The translations under genes were made by a program, and so were the position numbers. Under the pieces are notes generated by a model. It was not told the DNA's origin, ran no database searches, and saw nothing but the letters and a program-made list of their open reading frames with translations. This document shows positions 1-7,610 of a stretch of 64,000 nt of DNA, piece after piece. The first letter of the stretch is position 1. Every line of letters begins with the position of its first letter. Origin of the DNA: C-114 sp963719285 (GTDB taxonomy: Bacteria > Chloroflexota > Limnocylindria > Limnocylindrales > CSP1-4); contig CAVRBO010000001.1 of the NCBI GenBank assembly GCA_963719285.1, positions 1,178,001 through 1,242,000 on the forward strand, in the 5' to 3' direction.

Positions 1-107
1 TTCGGGACCTGGACCCTCATCTCGGCCTCCGTCGAGTGCTCCGAATGGACCGACGCTCACCATAGGGCCGGCGCGTCTCGACGGTATCTCTCGCGAGTTC
101 GCCTCGG

Positions 108-1607
108 TCAGGGCCCGAGGACGCAGGCGAACTGCGGCCCGAGGCTCCCGTCCACGAGCGGCCAGATCGCGTCGTCCGAACCGTCCGACGGCGCCGTGGC
201 CGGCACCCAGTCCGCGGGGTCCTCGGCCACCTGTCCAGCGGTGGCGGGGTCGCCGTCGGCCGGCGTCAGCATCGCGCCGTTCTGGACGCTGCCCGGGCCG
301 AGCCCCAGCGAACCCGCATCCGGCGCGACCGCCGCTGGGGCCGCGCCGTACGCCCGGTGGAGGAATGCCATCGTCTCGCCGCGATGGATCTTCGTCGTTG
401 GGCAGAACGTGGTCGCCGTGCAGCCGGCCATGATCCCGGCCTCGGCCACCGCGTTGATACCCGGCTCGTCGGGGCTGGAGTCGGCGTCCGTGAAGTGGTC
501 GTCGGCAGCCGGCGGGAGCTTCAGCGCCTTGGCCAGGATCGTCGCGATCGCGCCGCGTGAGACGGTCCCGGCCGGGCAGAACGTCGTGGACGAGCAGCCC
601 GCCATGATCCCGGCCGCGGCGACCCGGTTGATGTCGGCCTCGTGGGTCGAACCGTTGTCGTCGGTGAAGAAGTCCGTGTCGGTCGGCGGCAGGTTCGCGG
701 CGATGGCGATGTAGGACGCCGTGTCCGCCCGGCTGACGAGGTCCGTCGTGCAGAACATGTCGGCGTCGCAGTTCCTGGCGATGCCGCCGTCCACGGCCCA
801 GTCGATGTCCTTCGCGAACGGCGAGTTCTTGTGATCGTTGGAGCAGCTGTTGCCCGAGCCCAGGAGCTTGACCTTGGTCCCGGTCGAGGCGAACGAGATC
901 TTCGACCAGGTGCAGTTGTTGGTCTCGTTGAGCTCGGCGAACATGCCATACAGGTCGACCGCGCCGCGGACCGTGTAGGTGCCACCGGGCAGGCCGGTGA
1001 TGTCGATCCACTGGTACGCATAGGTGGACGGGTAGAGGTCGGCCCAGCCGACGGAGATGCCGACCTTCGTGTGGAGCACATTCTTCGTTCCGCAGCCGGT
1101 CCTGAGGTAGTGGGCGGATCTGGGCGCGCCGGGCAGCGACGTGGAGCGCCGGTTCGTGTCGAAGAAGCAGAAGCCGATCTTGGCTGTCCGCACCGTGGTC
1201 GAGGTGGTCGACCACATGTGGTAGGTGAGCATCCGGAGCACGTGCCAGTGGTTGTGGCCGTCGCCGGCCCAGCTCATCTGGGCGGTCGTATGGATCCGCC
1301 GCGTCGTGCCGCCGGTCCTGTAGATGACCTGGTCCACGGACCAGGGCGTGGACGTGGAGGCGCGCGTGCCACGGACCTCGAACGGGCCCTTCCCGACGTT
1401 GAGCATCATCCCGCTGAACCGCAGGAGACGCCGTCCGGACGATGTCTTCACGATCCGGAAGTCGGTCGTCGTGGCGACCTTCAGATCGGGCAGCCGGTCG
1501 CTGGCGGCCAGCGCCGGGGTGGCGGGCACGATCGCGAAGAGGAGACCGAGCGTCCCGACGATGACCAGCGCCCGACGAGTCCTCCGGCTGCGGTGAGCAC
1601 GCAACAT
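108..1607 (-). CDS. Secreted lysyl-oxidase-like protein with SLH repeats
   Basis: About 499 aa. A signal peptide (residues 1-35, basic start then a long hydrophobic run ending PALA) indicates export. Residues 38-240 look like the bacterial lysyl oxidase family: the histidine cluster GHNHWH at 117-122 matches the copper-binding region, and NETNNC near 227-232 fits the family's end. Three S-layer-homology-like repeats follow (about 264-440), then a low-complexity tail. Inference: a wall- or S-layer-attached copper protein that may oxidise lysine or other amines. The start at 1607 was chosen over an upstream in-frame ATG at 1688 because the signal peptide begins there and a TACCGT box lies 6 nt upstream. 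The exact substrate is unknown. Confidence 0.8.
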   Translation of the reverse strand: MLRAHRSRRTRRALVIVGTLGLLFAIVPATPALAASDRLPDLKVATTTDFRIVKTSSGRRLLRFSGMMLNVGKGPFEVRGTRASTSTPWSVDQVIYRTGGTTRRIHTTAQMSWAGDGHNHWHVLRMLTYHMWSTTSTTVRTAKIGFCFFDTNRRSTSLPGAPRSAHYLRTGCGTKNVLHTKVGISVGWADLYPSTYAYQWIDITGLPGGTYTVRGAVDLYGMFAELNETNNCTWSKISFASTGTKVKLLGSGNSCSNDHKNSPFAKDIDWAVDGGIARNCDADMFCTTDLVSRADTASYIAIAANLPPTDTDFFTDDNGSTHEADINRVAAAGIMAGCSSTTFCPAGTVSRGAIATILAKALKLPPAADDHFTDADSSPDEPGINAVAEAGIMAGCTATTFCPTTKIHRGETMAFLHRAYGAAPAAVAPDAGSLGLGPGSVQNGAMLTPADGDPATAGQVAEDPADWVPATAPSDGSDDAIWPLVDGSLGPQFACVLGP

Positions 1608-1613
1608 GGCGGG

Positions 1614-1619
1614 ACGGTA
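1614..1619 (-). promoter_or_regulatory. Leaderless -10 box TACCGT
   Basis: TACCGT on the minus strand ends 6 nt before the ATG at 1607. No Shine-Dalgarno sequence is seen. It fits the YANNNT-N6-start pattern found repeatedly in this window. Confidence 0.5.
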
Positions 1620-1755
1620 CACCGTTGGGGAGTGCCGTACGTGGATGGAATCGCGGCATCCGGGGCTCGGTACATTTCGAATTCGCATCGGGCATGAGAT
1701 CCGCTACGCCAACCATGCCTCCGTGCGCATGGACCACGGCGCGCGGACGGGGCTC

Positions 1756-2304
1756 CTAGCCACCCGACATCGCCTGGCGACGCAGCGTCGCGAGGTATGA
1801 GCCCGCGCCCGGCCAGGAGGGCCAGGTGACCGGTCGCTCGGTCGACCCGTACGGCGTAGAAGCCTCCGACGAACGGCGCCCGGGATCGCGTCCGTACATC
1901 GACAGGTCCGCGGCATCCGACCCGGCGGCGACGAGCAGCTCTGAATCGAATGTCGCCAGCTTCGCCCCGATCGACCTCGCCAAAGCCAGGTACAAGGCAT
2001 CGTGGATCGTCAGGCCCGATCGCTCGACGAGGTCGAGACCGGCGAGAAGCAAGGGGCGGTCTACGTCGACGGTCGTGATCGTCAGCTGGTCGAGGATGAA
2101 CAAGGCCTCGATCACCTCCGACCCAGGGCGGCGGTGCCGTTTCGTGAGGGAGTTGATGATCTCCGCCCAGAACGGTGTCGGGACGACCAGGGACACGCGG
2201 TCTGTGGCCCACGTGTCAAGGGCGGACCGGACCGAGACCGACGTTGCCTCTTCGCGGAGCAGAGACATCGCGAAAGAAGCATCGAAGACGATGACGGTGC
2301 TCAT
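1756..2304 (-). CDS. vapC: VapC-like PIN-domain ribonuclease toxin
   Basis: 182 aa. The PIN-domain acidic residues are all visible: D8 (VFDAS), E48 (PFWAEI), D102 (TIHDAL) and D120 (ATFDSE). VapC toxins are Mg-dependent ribonucleases that cut tRNA or rRNA when freed from their antitoxin. The ATG at 2304 overlaps the antitoxin stop codon in an ATGA junction, so translation is coupled. The protein is about 40 residues longer than a typical VapC. The extra C-terminal part (from about 140) is rich in Ser, Pro and Gly and has no recognisable motif. Confidence 0.88.
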   Translation of the reverse strand: MSTVIVFDASFAMSLLREEATSVSVRSALDTWATDRVSLVVPTPFWAEIINSLTKRHRRPGSEVIEALFILDQLTITTVDVDRPLLLAGLDLVERSGLTIHDALYLALARSIGAKLATFDSELLVAAGSDAADLSMYGRDPGRRSSEASTPYGSTERPVTWPSWPGAGSYLATLRRQAMSGG

Positions 2305-2648
2305 CGGTCCGACAAGGCTCGTTCGTTCGCCAGCCGGATCACTTCTTCGATGTGATCCGCGCGGGCGTCGCGCTCTTCGTGGATCAACGTCGCGGAGTCG
2401 GGTCCGCCAAGTTCTTCCGGATGCAGGCGAGCCATGCGTGCTCTGTACTCGTCGAGACGGTCGAGCGCAGCCAACCTGCGCTTTCGTCTTTCCTCGCGGT
2501 CCTCGTCCAGGCGCTGGGCGTCTTCCACGGAGACGAGGACGGCCATGGGCCGGTGGTCGCGTTCGATGAGGATCCGCTCCCCGGCCGAGGCCGCATCGAG
2601 CAGTTCGCCCATCTTTCCCCGGAGCTCGAGTGCCGTGACGGTCCTCAT
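2301..2648 (-). CDS. Phd/YefM-family antitoxin
   Basis: 115 aa. The N-terminus (MRTVTALELRGKMGELLDAA, then the IERDHRPMAVL region) is the Phd/YefM DNA-binding fold that autoregulates toxin-antitoxin operons. The charged C-terminal half (about 50-115) would bind and neutralise the PIN toxin, whose ATG overlaps this stop codon. A TATCAT -10 box lies 8 nt before the ATG. Two TTGAC direct repeats at about 2664-2680 could be operator half-sites. The pairing Phd-like antitoxin plus PIN toxin is common. Confidence 0.87.
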   Translation of the reverse strand: MRTVTALELRGKMGELLDAASAGERILIERDHRPMAVLVSVEDAQRLDEDREERRKRRLAALDRLDEYRARMARLHPEELGGPDSATLIHEERDARADHIEEVIRLANERALSDR

Positions 2649-2656
2649 GGCTGCCC

Positions 2657-2664
2657 ATGATAGT
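2657..2664. promoter_or_regulatory. Overlapping divergent -10 boxes
   Basis: Eight bases hold TATCAT on the minus strand (2662-2657, 8 nt before the antitoxin ATG at 2648) and GATAGT on the plus strand (2659-2664, 5 nt before the ATG at 2670). The two divergent transcription units would share this site. The plus-strand box is the weaker assignment. Confidence 0.4.
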
Positions 2665-2669
2665 CAACC

Positions 2670-3428
2670 ATGTCAATCGTCAGGAGCCACCCCGCGAAGG
2701 CGCGCACGGACGAGTCGATGCACCATGACGCGATGGCGAAGACCGTCCGGGTACCGGACTTCCTGCCGAGCACCTCGGGGCTCAGGTTCGCGAACCGATG
2801 GCCGCCCGAGCCCGACCTGGTCCTGCGCCTCCGGGGCCGGGTCATCTTCGGCATCGGCGATGCTGCCAACGGGCTGTGCGGCGGGATGGCTTTCGTCACC
2901 GCGGACCACCACGTCGCGCGGACCGCGATCTGGCCGGATGAGGCGGTCCCGCCGCCGGGGGACGAGCACTTCGGGACGATCGTCCGCCGCCAGCTCGACA
3001 CGTTCCGGTGGGGCCAGCTGCCGTTGAAGTACTACTCGATGATGGCCTTTCGACCGTCGGCGGCCACGGTGCTGAGCCGGCTGTTGCGGCGCGCTCCGCA
3101 GGCGACGGCGTCGATCCGGACCGAGTGGCCGAAGATCCGCGCCGGGCTCGATGCGGGCCGCCTCGTCAACGTCGGCCTCGTGCGAACCTCCGGCAACGAC
3201 CCCAGGAAGCTGACCCTGAACCACCAGGTGCTGGCGTACGGCTACTCGCTGGATGGCTCGTCGCTCGACATCGCGATCTACGACCCGAACCATCCCGGCG
3301 ACGACGCGATCGCCCTCCGGGTCCGGCTCGACCCGGACGGCCGAGTGACCGAGCTCTCCCAATCGACCGGCGAGCCGCTGTTCGCCTTCTTCGAGTATCC
3401 GTACGTGCCGAAGCCGCCGACGACCTGA
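2670..3428 (+). CDS. C39/papain-like cysteine peptidase-fold protein
   Basis: 252 aa, no signal peptide or membrane segment. I do not recognise a named family. The pattern suggests a papain/C39-like fold: C70 in GLCGGM, H185 in LNHQVLAYGY followed by small and aromatic residues, and D205 in IYDPNHP, the usual Cys-His-Asp/Asn order. Role unknown; possibilities include a cytosolic peptidase or a transglutaminase-like enzyme. It is transcribed divergently from the toxin-antitoxin pair. Other start codons exist at 2718 and 2733. The 2670 start is favoured only by a weak GATAGT box 5 nt upstream. Confidence 0.68.
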   Translation: MSIVRSHPAKARTDESMHHDAMAKTVRVPDFLPSTSGLRFANRWPPEPDLVLRLRGRVIFGIGDAANGLCGGMAFVTADHHVARTAIWPDEAVPPPGDEHFGTIVRRQLDTFRWGQLPLKYYSMMAFRPSAATVLSRLLRRAPQATASIRTEWPKIRAGLDAGRLVNVGLVRTSGNDPRKLTLNHQVLAYGYSLDGSSLDIAIYDPNHPGDDAIALRVRLDPDGRVTELSQSTGEPLFAFFEYPYVPKPPTT

Positions 3429-3431
3429 GGC

Positions 3432-3692
3432 TCAGAGGCCGATGACGGCGTCCGGGTACCGCTCGGCGAGCTCGTACAGACTCAGCGACCGAAGCTCCAG
3501 GGTGTCCCATGTGCTCGCCGGCGACTTGATCGCGACCGTTCGCGACAGGCGGGCCGTCTCGTTCTCGAGGGTGACCGAAGCGCCCTGGCGCCGGAGCCAG
3601 GCAGGAACTTCCTCGAGCGTCTCGGAAACGAGCTCCGGCCCGTACAACTCAAGCACACGCTCGATGGTCCGCCAATCGGTGATGCTGCCCAC
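3432..3692 (-). CDS. Small hypothetical protein (86 aa)
   Basis: 86 aa, GTG start with AAGG about 7 nt upstream. It is mostly hydrophilic, has a WLRRQG segment and no cysteines, and I recognise no family. It lies 39 nt downstream of the DUF2075 gene on the same strand and could be co-transcribed as a partner or immunity-type companion. It is convergent with the C39-like gene, whose stop is 3 nt away. Confidence 0.55.
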   Translation of the reverse strand: MGSITDWRTIERVLELYGPELVSETLEEVPAWLRRQGASVTLENETARLSRTVAIKSPASTWDTLELRSLSLYELAERYPDAVIGL

Positions 3693-3731
3693 GATCGCAC
3701 CTTGCCACGATCGGTTCAGATCGTCGATCCC

Positions 3732-5639
3732 TCAGCCGAGCTCCTTGAAGCCCGACCCGATCAGGAACTCGAACGTCTCGTCGAGGACCTTCATCGGTGG
3801 AACAAACCCAACGGTCCCATCGCGTCCCCGAGTAAGAAGTACGCGATATGCGTTGAGTCTAAGTTGGCGTGCGTCTCGGATTCGGCCTGAATGCTGATAG
3901 GTCCTGGCTCGACGATTTGACCACGCGCCGTTCTCACGGACTAGATCGGTGCCCCAGGCGAGCAGCGTCGCGTCGAGCTCGAGTCCTTGGCACCCGAATT
4001 CTGTCACGCAGTCACGGAGCTCTCGACAGGATCGCCCGGTCGGATCATCGTCCCCCGCGCCAAACCATGGTCCGTACTTCAATCTCTTTGTTGCGTTCCA
4101 GTCATTCGGGACACCGAAGCGGATCAGGTCCTTGTCACGCGATGAAGCAATCAGCCCGAAACGCGCATCGGGGTCCTCCGCGTAGCGCTCGCGAAGATAG
4201 TCTTTCGCTCGATCGAGTTCGCGAGTGATGCGCAGGTGGTGACCTGCAATCTCGAGTCGACTCGCGATGTCCCGCGCCACTCCCGCGCTCCCCTCGAGCA
4301 GCGTGTCGACAAATTCGTGGACCTCCTGGGCAAGGTGGAATCGCAGCTCGACCTTGAGCTCGAGAAGGGGGTCGACCTGAAGGCGCTTTAGACCATCGAA
4401 GTCGGCTGCGAGCGCCGGTGGTACGTGGACTGCCCAGTCACTCTCGTTGGACACGGCGTCAACGGCCTGGCGCCATTGAACGGTCCCGGCCTCTTCCCCG
4501 ATATGGATCTCCTGTCCGCTCCCGATGAGTCCAACGACCACGCACCAGGCCGGGGCGCGCCCAGCAAACTCAATGAAATGATCTGGTTCCGACTCACCGT
4601 CGCCCTTGCCGCTGTGAGTCTCGGCAACCTGCGCCGCATCGAACGCGCGTTGAGCTTCATCAAACACGAGGACGTGCTCCATTGGCACGAGCTGAGGTCG
4701 ATTCGCGTAGCGCTCGATGTACGGCTTGACTGCCCGAACGAACGTCTTTCCACCCCCGGTCCCCTCTTGGAGCTCGTACTGGAGCACTTGAATCAAGGGA
4801 CCGTTTCCTGACAGAAAGACAGCCGACACGGTCGTTTGTCCTTGCGCTCGCGCCACTGCGAGCTCGCTGAGACGTCTCGAGTGAACAAGCTGCAGACCGA
4901 CAAGTGTCTTGCCCGTGCCCGGCAATCCAGTCACGAGGACGAGGTGTCTAGAACTGGTTCGAGCCGCGTCCTCAATGATCTCGGTTATCGCCCCAAGCGT
5001 CGGTTCAGTCGCCCCCTCGGCTCGTTTGATACGGCGTAGATCTCCGTGCTCAAAGAGCTCTCTCGCAGCCTCAACGAGACTCGGCAGCGGCCGATAAGCG
5101 TCGGCTTCCAGGAACTGACGAACGTCTACAGGCTTGCCGGGTGCCGTGTCCTCCAGGTGACTGACAAAGTCATCAACGTAGTCAAGTCCCACCACATCGA
5201 CGCCTGTATCAGGGCCGAGATTTCCACTCGCTTTCGTCAGGACAAGTACGGGATGGACCGGGTAGTCGGCACAGTCGCGGTGGTAAGCGCGGAGGTCACG
5301 TGCGTACGCCGACGCCTGATCAACGTCAGCTTGGTTGGATCGGTCCTTGCTCTTCAGTTCGAGGACGAGCACTGCTCCGCCGATCAACAGGATGACATCG
5401 GGCCTGCGGTGCTCCATCGGAAGCTCGTACTCGAGGATGGCTGAGTACTCAGACGCTGAGGTGTAACTCGCCAACACCTCCTTGACTTCGCGCTGGAGCG
5501 GCGCGATCGACTCGTCCCAGGCATACAACTGCTGAGAGGAGACGTCTTGGAGAAAGCTCGAAAGTGATCCCCGAATTACCGTCGCGGGGGTGCTGCCAAA
5601 GATTGGAAAGCTCGAAGACCAGCCGTAACGCGCGACCAC
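3732..5639 (-). CDS. PD-(D/E)XK nuclease-DUF2075 helicase-like ATPase
   Basis: 635 aa. The N-terminal third resembles a restriction-endonuclease fold: E70/E72 (ILEYELP), D81 (RPDVIL) and E94-x-K96 (VLELKSK). The rest is the DUF2075 P-loop module: Walker A at 238-245 (GLPGTGKT), Walker B at 324-331 with FDEAQR, then a helicase-like C-terminal half ending in an RVLLTRGRDG motif typical of superfamily 1-type proteins. DUF2075 proteins are common in restriction and defence islands, but their mechanism is not established. Base composition is visibly lower in GC than the neighbours, suggesting transfer. The GTG start has a GGGGGA Shine-Dalgarno about 5 nt upstream. Confidence 0.87.
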   Translation of the reverse strand: MVARYGWSSSFPIFGSTPATVIRGSLSSFLQDVSSQQLYAWDESIAPLQREVKEVLASYTSASEYSAILEYELPMEHRRPDVILLIGGAVLVLELKSKDRSNQADVDQASAYARDLRAYHRDCADYPVHPVLVLTKASGNLGPDTGVDVVGLDYVDDFVSHLEDTAPGKPVDVRQFLEADAYRPLPSLVEAARELFEHGDLRRIKRAEGATEPTLGAITEIIEDAARTSSRHLVLVTGLPGTGKTLVGLQLVHSRRLSELAVARAQGQTTVSAVFLSGNGPLIQVLQYELQEGTGGGKTFVRAVKPYIERYANRPQLVPMEHVLVFDEAQRAFDAAQVAETHSGKGDGESEPDHFIEFAGRAPAWCVVVGLIGSGQEIHIGEEAGTVQWRQAVDAVSNESDWAVHVPPALAADFDGLKRLQVDPLLELKVELRFHLAQEVHEFVDTLLEGSAGVARDIASRLEIAGHHLRITRELDRAKDYLRERYAEDPDARFGLIASSRDKDLIRFGVPNDWNATKRLKYGPWFGAGDDDPTGRSCRELRDCVTEFGCQGLELDATLLAWGTDLVRENGAWSNRRARTYQHSGRIRDARQLRLNAYRVLLTRGRDGTVGFVPPMKVLDETFEFLIGSGFKELG

Positions 5640-5723
5640 TCGTCCCCCTTCTTGGGTGCCTCCTCAGCCAGGGTAGCAAACGCCCTTGGAATGCCTCGTC
5701 AGCGCGTTGATCGCGAACGTCAA

Positions 5724-5729
5724 TACAAT
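5724..5729 (+). promoter_or_regulatory. Leaderless -10 box TACAAT
   Basis: TACAAT, near the consensus -10, ends 6 nt before the ATG at 5736. The transcript would start at or next to the start codon. No properly spaced -35 is seen. Confidence 0.6.
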
Positions 5730-5735
5730 CCGTCC

Positions 5736-6623
5736 ATGGACTACGGATTGGCACTGCCGAACATGCTGGCCGGGGCGTCGGTCGAGGGGATCGAGGCGGC
5801 GGCCGAGGTGGCCGAGCGGCTCGGCTACACGACCGTCTGGACGACCGATCACGTGCTCGTGCCGCGTGACGCGGCGAGCGATGACTACAGGCGGATCTTC
5901 GATGCGATCCTGACGCTCGCCCACGTGGCGGGGCGGACCACCAAGGTCCGGCTCGGGACGAGCGTCATCGTCGTGCCGCAGCGGCAGGCGGTCGTGCTGG
6001 CCAAGGAGCTCGCCACGCTGGACGTGCTGTCGCGGGGCCGGGTCATCGCCGGCGTCGGCATCGGCTGGAACGAGGTCGAGTACGCCAACCTCGGCGTCGC
6101 CGACCGCTTCCATGTCCGCGGCGCCTACCTCGACGAGGCGATCCGCCTCTGGCGCCACCTGTGGACCGGCTCGACGGAGCCGTTCGAGGGCCGCTTCCAC
6201 AACTTTTCCGACTTCGTGTTCGAGCCGCTGCCGGTCCAGCCGGGCGGGCCGCCGATCTACGTGGGCGGTCGGTCCGAGGCCGCGTACCGGCGAGCCGGCT
6301 CGGTCGGCGACGGGTACCACTTCACGTCGGTCTCGCCGGAGGGCCTGGCCGAACGGTTGGCCGTCGTGCGCGCCGCCGCCGAGGCGGCCGGGCGACCGAT
6401 GCCCAACGTGTCCGGCCGCGTGACCATCCACTTCGACGCGACGGAGCCCGAGCCCGGAGTCACCCGGGCCTCTCTCGGATCGCCCGAGGCGATGGCGGCC
6501 GACATGCGCGGGTTCGCCGCGGCCGGCGTGGACCACGTCGCCCTGATCCTGCGCGAGACGGATCCGGCCCGTTACGTGGCGATCGCCGAGCGCTTCGCCC
6601 GCGAGGTCATGCCGCTCGTCTGA
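5736..6623 (+). CDS. LLM-class F420-dependent oxidoreductase
   Basis: 295 aa. The start MDYGLALPNML, the TTDHVLVPRD stretch, GVGIGWNEVEYANLG and PIYVGGRSEAAYRRAG are typical of luciferase-like monooxygenases of the F420-dependent group (TIM barrel, deazaflavin cofactor). The substrate cannot be told from sequence. The start at 5736 is preferred over an in-frame ATG at 5652 because homology begins there and a TACAAT box sits 6 nt upstream. The gene stands alone, divergent from the DUF2075 gene. Confidence 0.88.
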   Translation: MDYGLALPNMLAGASVEGIEAAAEVAERLGYTTVWTTDHVLVPRDAASDDYRRIFDAILTLAHVAGRTTKVRLGTSVIVVPQRQAVVLAKELATLDVLSRGRVIAGVGIGWNEVEYANLGVADRFHVRGAYLDEAIRLWRHLWTGSTEPFEGRFHNFSDFVFEPLPVQPGGPPIYVGGRSEAAYRRAGSVGDGYHFTSVSPEGLAERLAVVRAAAEAAGRPMPNVSGRVTIHFDATEPEPGVTRASLGSPEAMAADMRGFAAAGVDHVALILRETDPARYVAIAERFAREVMPLV

Positions 6624-6658
6624 GCCGCCGCGCCGTCTGGCCCGGCGCGGGCTCCAGC

Positions 6659-6855
6659 CTTCACCCCATGAAGCTACCGAGCCATCCGGCCGCGCCAGGT
6701 CGGGCTCGCTGGCCGTCTTCCTTCTGCCCATGAAGGGTCTTGCACCGGATGACCGTTTCCCCGCACCACGTGAAGGAATCGGACGTCGTGGCCAGCTCGA
6801 TGGGCCGTTAGCTTCACCCGGTGAAGGATCGTCCTGAGTCCTTCACGCGATGAAG
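6659..6855. repeat. Array of 15-bp inverted repeats (CTTCA-N5-TGAAG)
   Basis: The 305-bp gap between two convergent genes holds four hairpin-forming copies at 6659-6673, 6721-6735, 6812-6826 (perfect CTTCACCCGGTGAAG) and 6841-6855. Degenerate half copies lie near 6739-6753 and 6767-6777. Copies three and four are both followed by GATCGTC. There is no T-tract, so these are not classical terminators. No coding signal is seen in the gap. Confidence 0.8.
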
Positions 6856-6928
6856 GATCGTCGCGCCGCGGGCGACGCCGGCCCGCGGCGGTCGCCGGCC
6901 CGCGGGCGCCGCCCACGCCGCTCCGCGG

Positions 6929-7558
6929 CTACTGCAGCGTGGCCAGCCTCGGGATGACCTTCTCGGCGACCGCCTTGGCGATGTCGAGGGTCGGCGCCTG
7001 GATCAGCATCGACGGGCCCTTGCTCCCGTCGCTGAGCTTGATCATGAGCGAAGCGTCGGTATGGATGCCGCCGACGTCCACCGTCGTCGCCTCGAGTCCG
7101 CCGACCGTGGTCGTGCCCGACGAACCGCCGCCGAGCGTGATGAGGCCCACGTTCGTCTTGTACGAGATCGGGTTGATCTCGACCTTGATGAACGTGCCGG
7201 GGGCCATCGTCCCCTCGTCCTGGTAGATGCAGTTCGTGCCGAGGCCCTTGAACAGCACGCCGTTCGGCGGTTCCGACAGGTCCTTGCCGAGGAGCGTCTT
7301 GGCTTCGGCGGCCGAGAGGAGCGTGCACATCTTCGCGGTCGGCGTCTCCGCGAGGCCGCCTCCGGCATCGATGGTCGAGCCGCTCGCGTCCGGAGGCGCC
7401 GAGGCCGCACCGCCGCCACTCGCTGCCGAGGGCGGTGCGGCAGAGCCGACCGGAGCCGTGGCGTCGGCACCCCCACCCGGAGCCTGCGTGGCCGTGGCGC
7501 CGCATGCGGCAAGGGCCACGACGATGGCGCCCAGCCCGATGATCCTCGAAAGCCTCAC
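6929..7558 (-). CDS. DUF3558-like lipoprotein
   Basis: 209 aa. A lipoprotein signal (hydrophobic run GLGAIVVALAAC with the lipobox Cys at 19) is followed by an Ala/Gly/Pro/Ser-rich linker to about residue 70. A compact domain then begins CTLLSAAEAKTLLG and has a second Cys in GTNCIYQ, as in DUF3558-type surface lipoproteins. Function unknown; probably membrane-anchored and extracellular. The GTG at 7558 is chosen because GGGGAGGAA lies 7 nt upstream. The ATG at 7597 lacks such a site. Confidence 0.78.
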   Translation of the reverse strand: MRLSRIIGLGAIVVALAACGATATQAPGGGADATAPVGSAAPPSAASGGGAASAPPDASGSTIDAGGGLAETPTAKMCTLLSAAEAKTLLGKDLSEPPNGVLFKGLGTNCIYQDEGTMAPGTFIKVEINPISYKTNVGLITLGGGSSGTTTVGGLEATTVDVGGIHTDASLMIKLSDGSKGPSMLIQAPTLDIAKAVAEKVIPRLATLQ

Positions 7559-7610
7559 GACCTGATTCCTCCCCGTTCGATCGTCCAACCGCGCCATCCT
7601 ACGTCGCGCA

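Noticed and set aside
5707..5729. A -35/-10 pair (TTGATC and TACAAT) before the LLM gene
   Set aside because: The spacing is only 11 bp. The -10 stands, but the -35 is not credible.
6812..6855. Rho-independent terminators
   Set aside because: The hairpins are good but no T-run follows on either strand.
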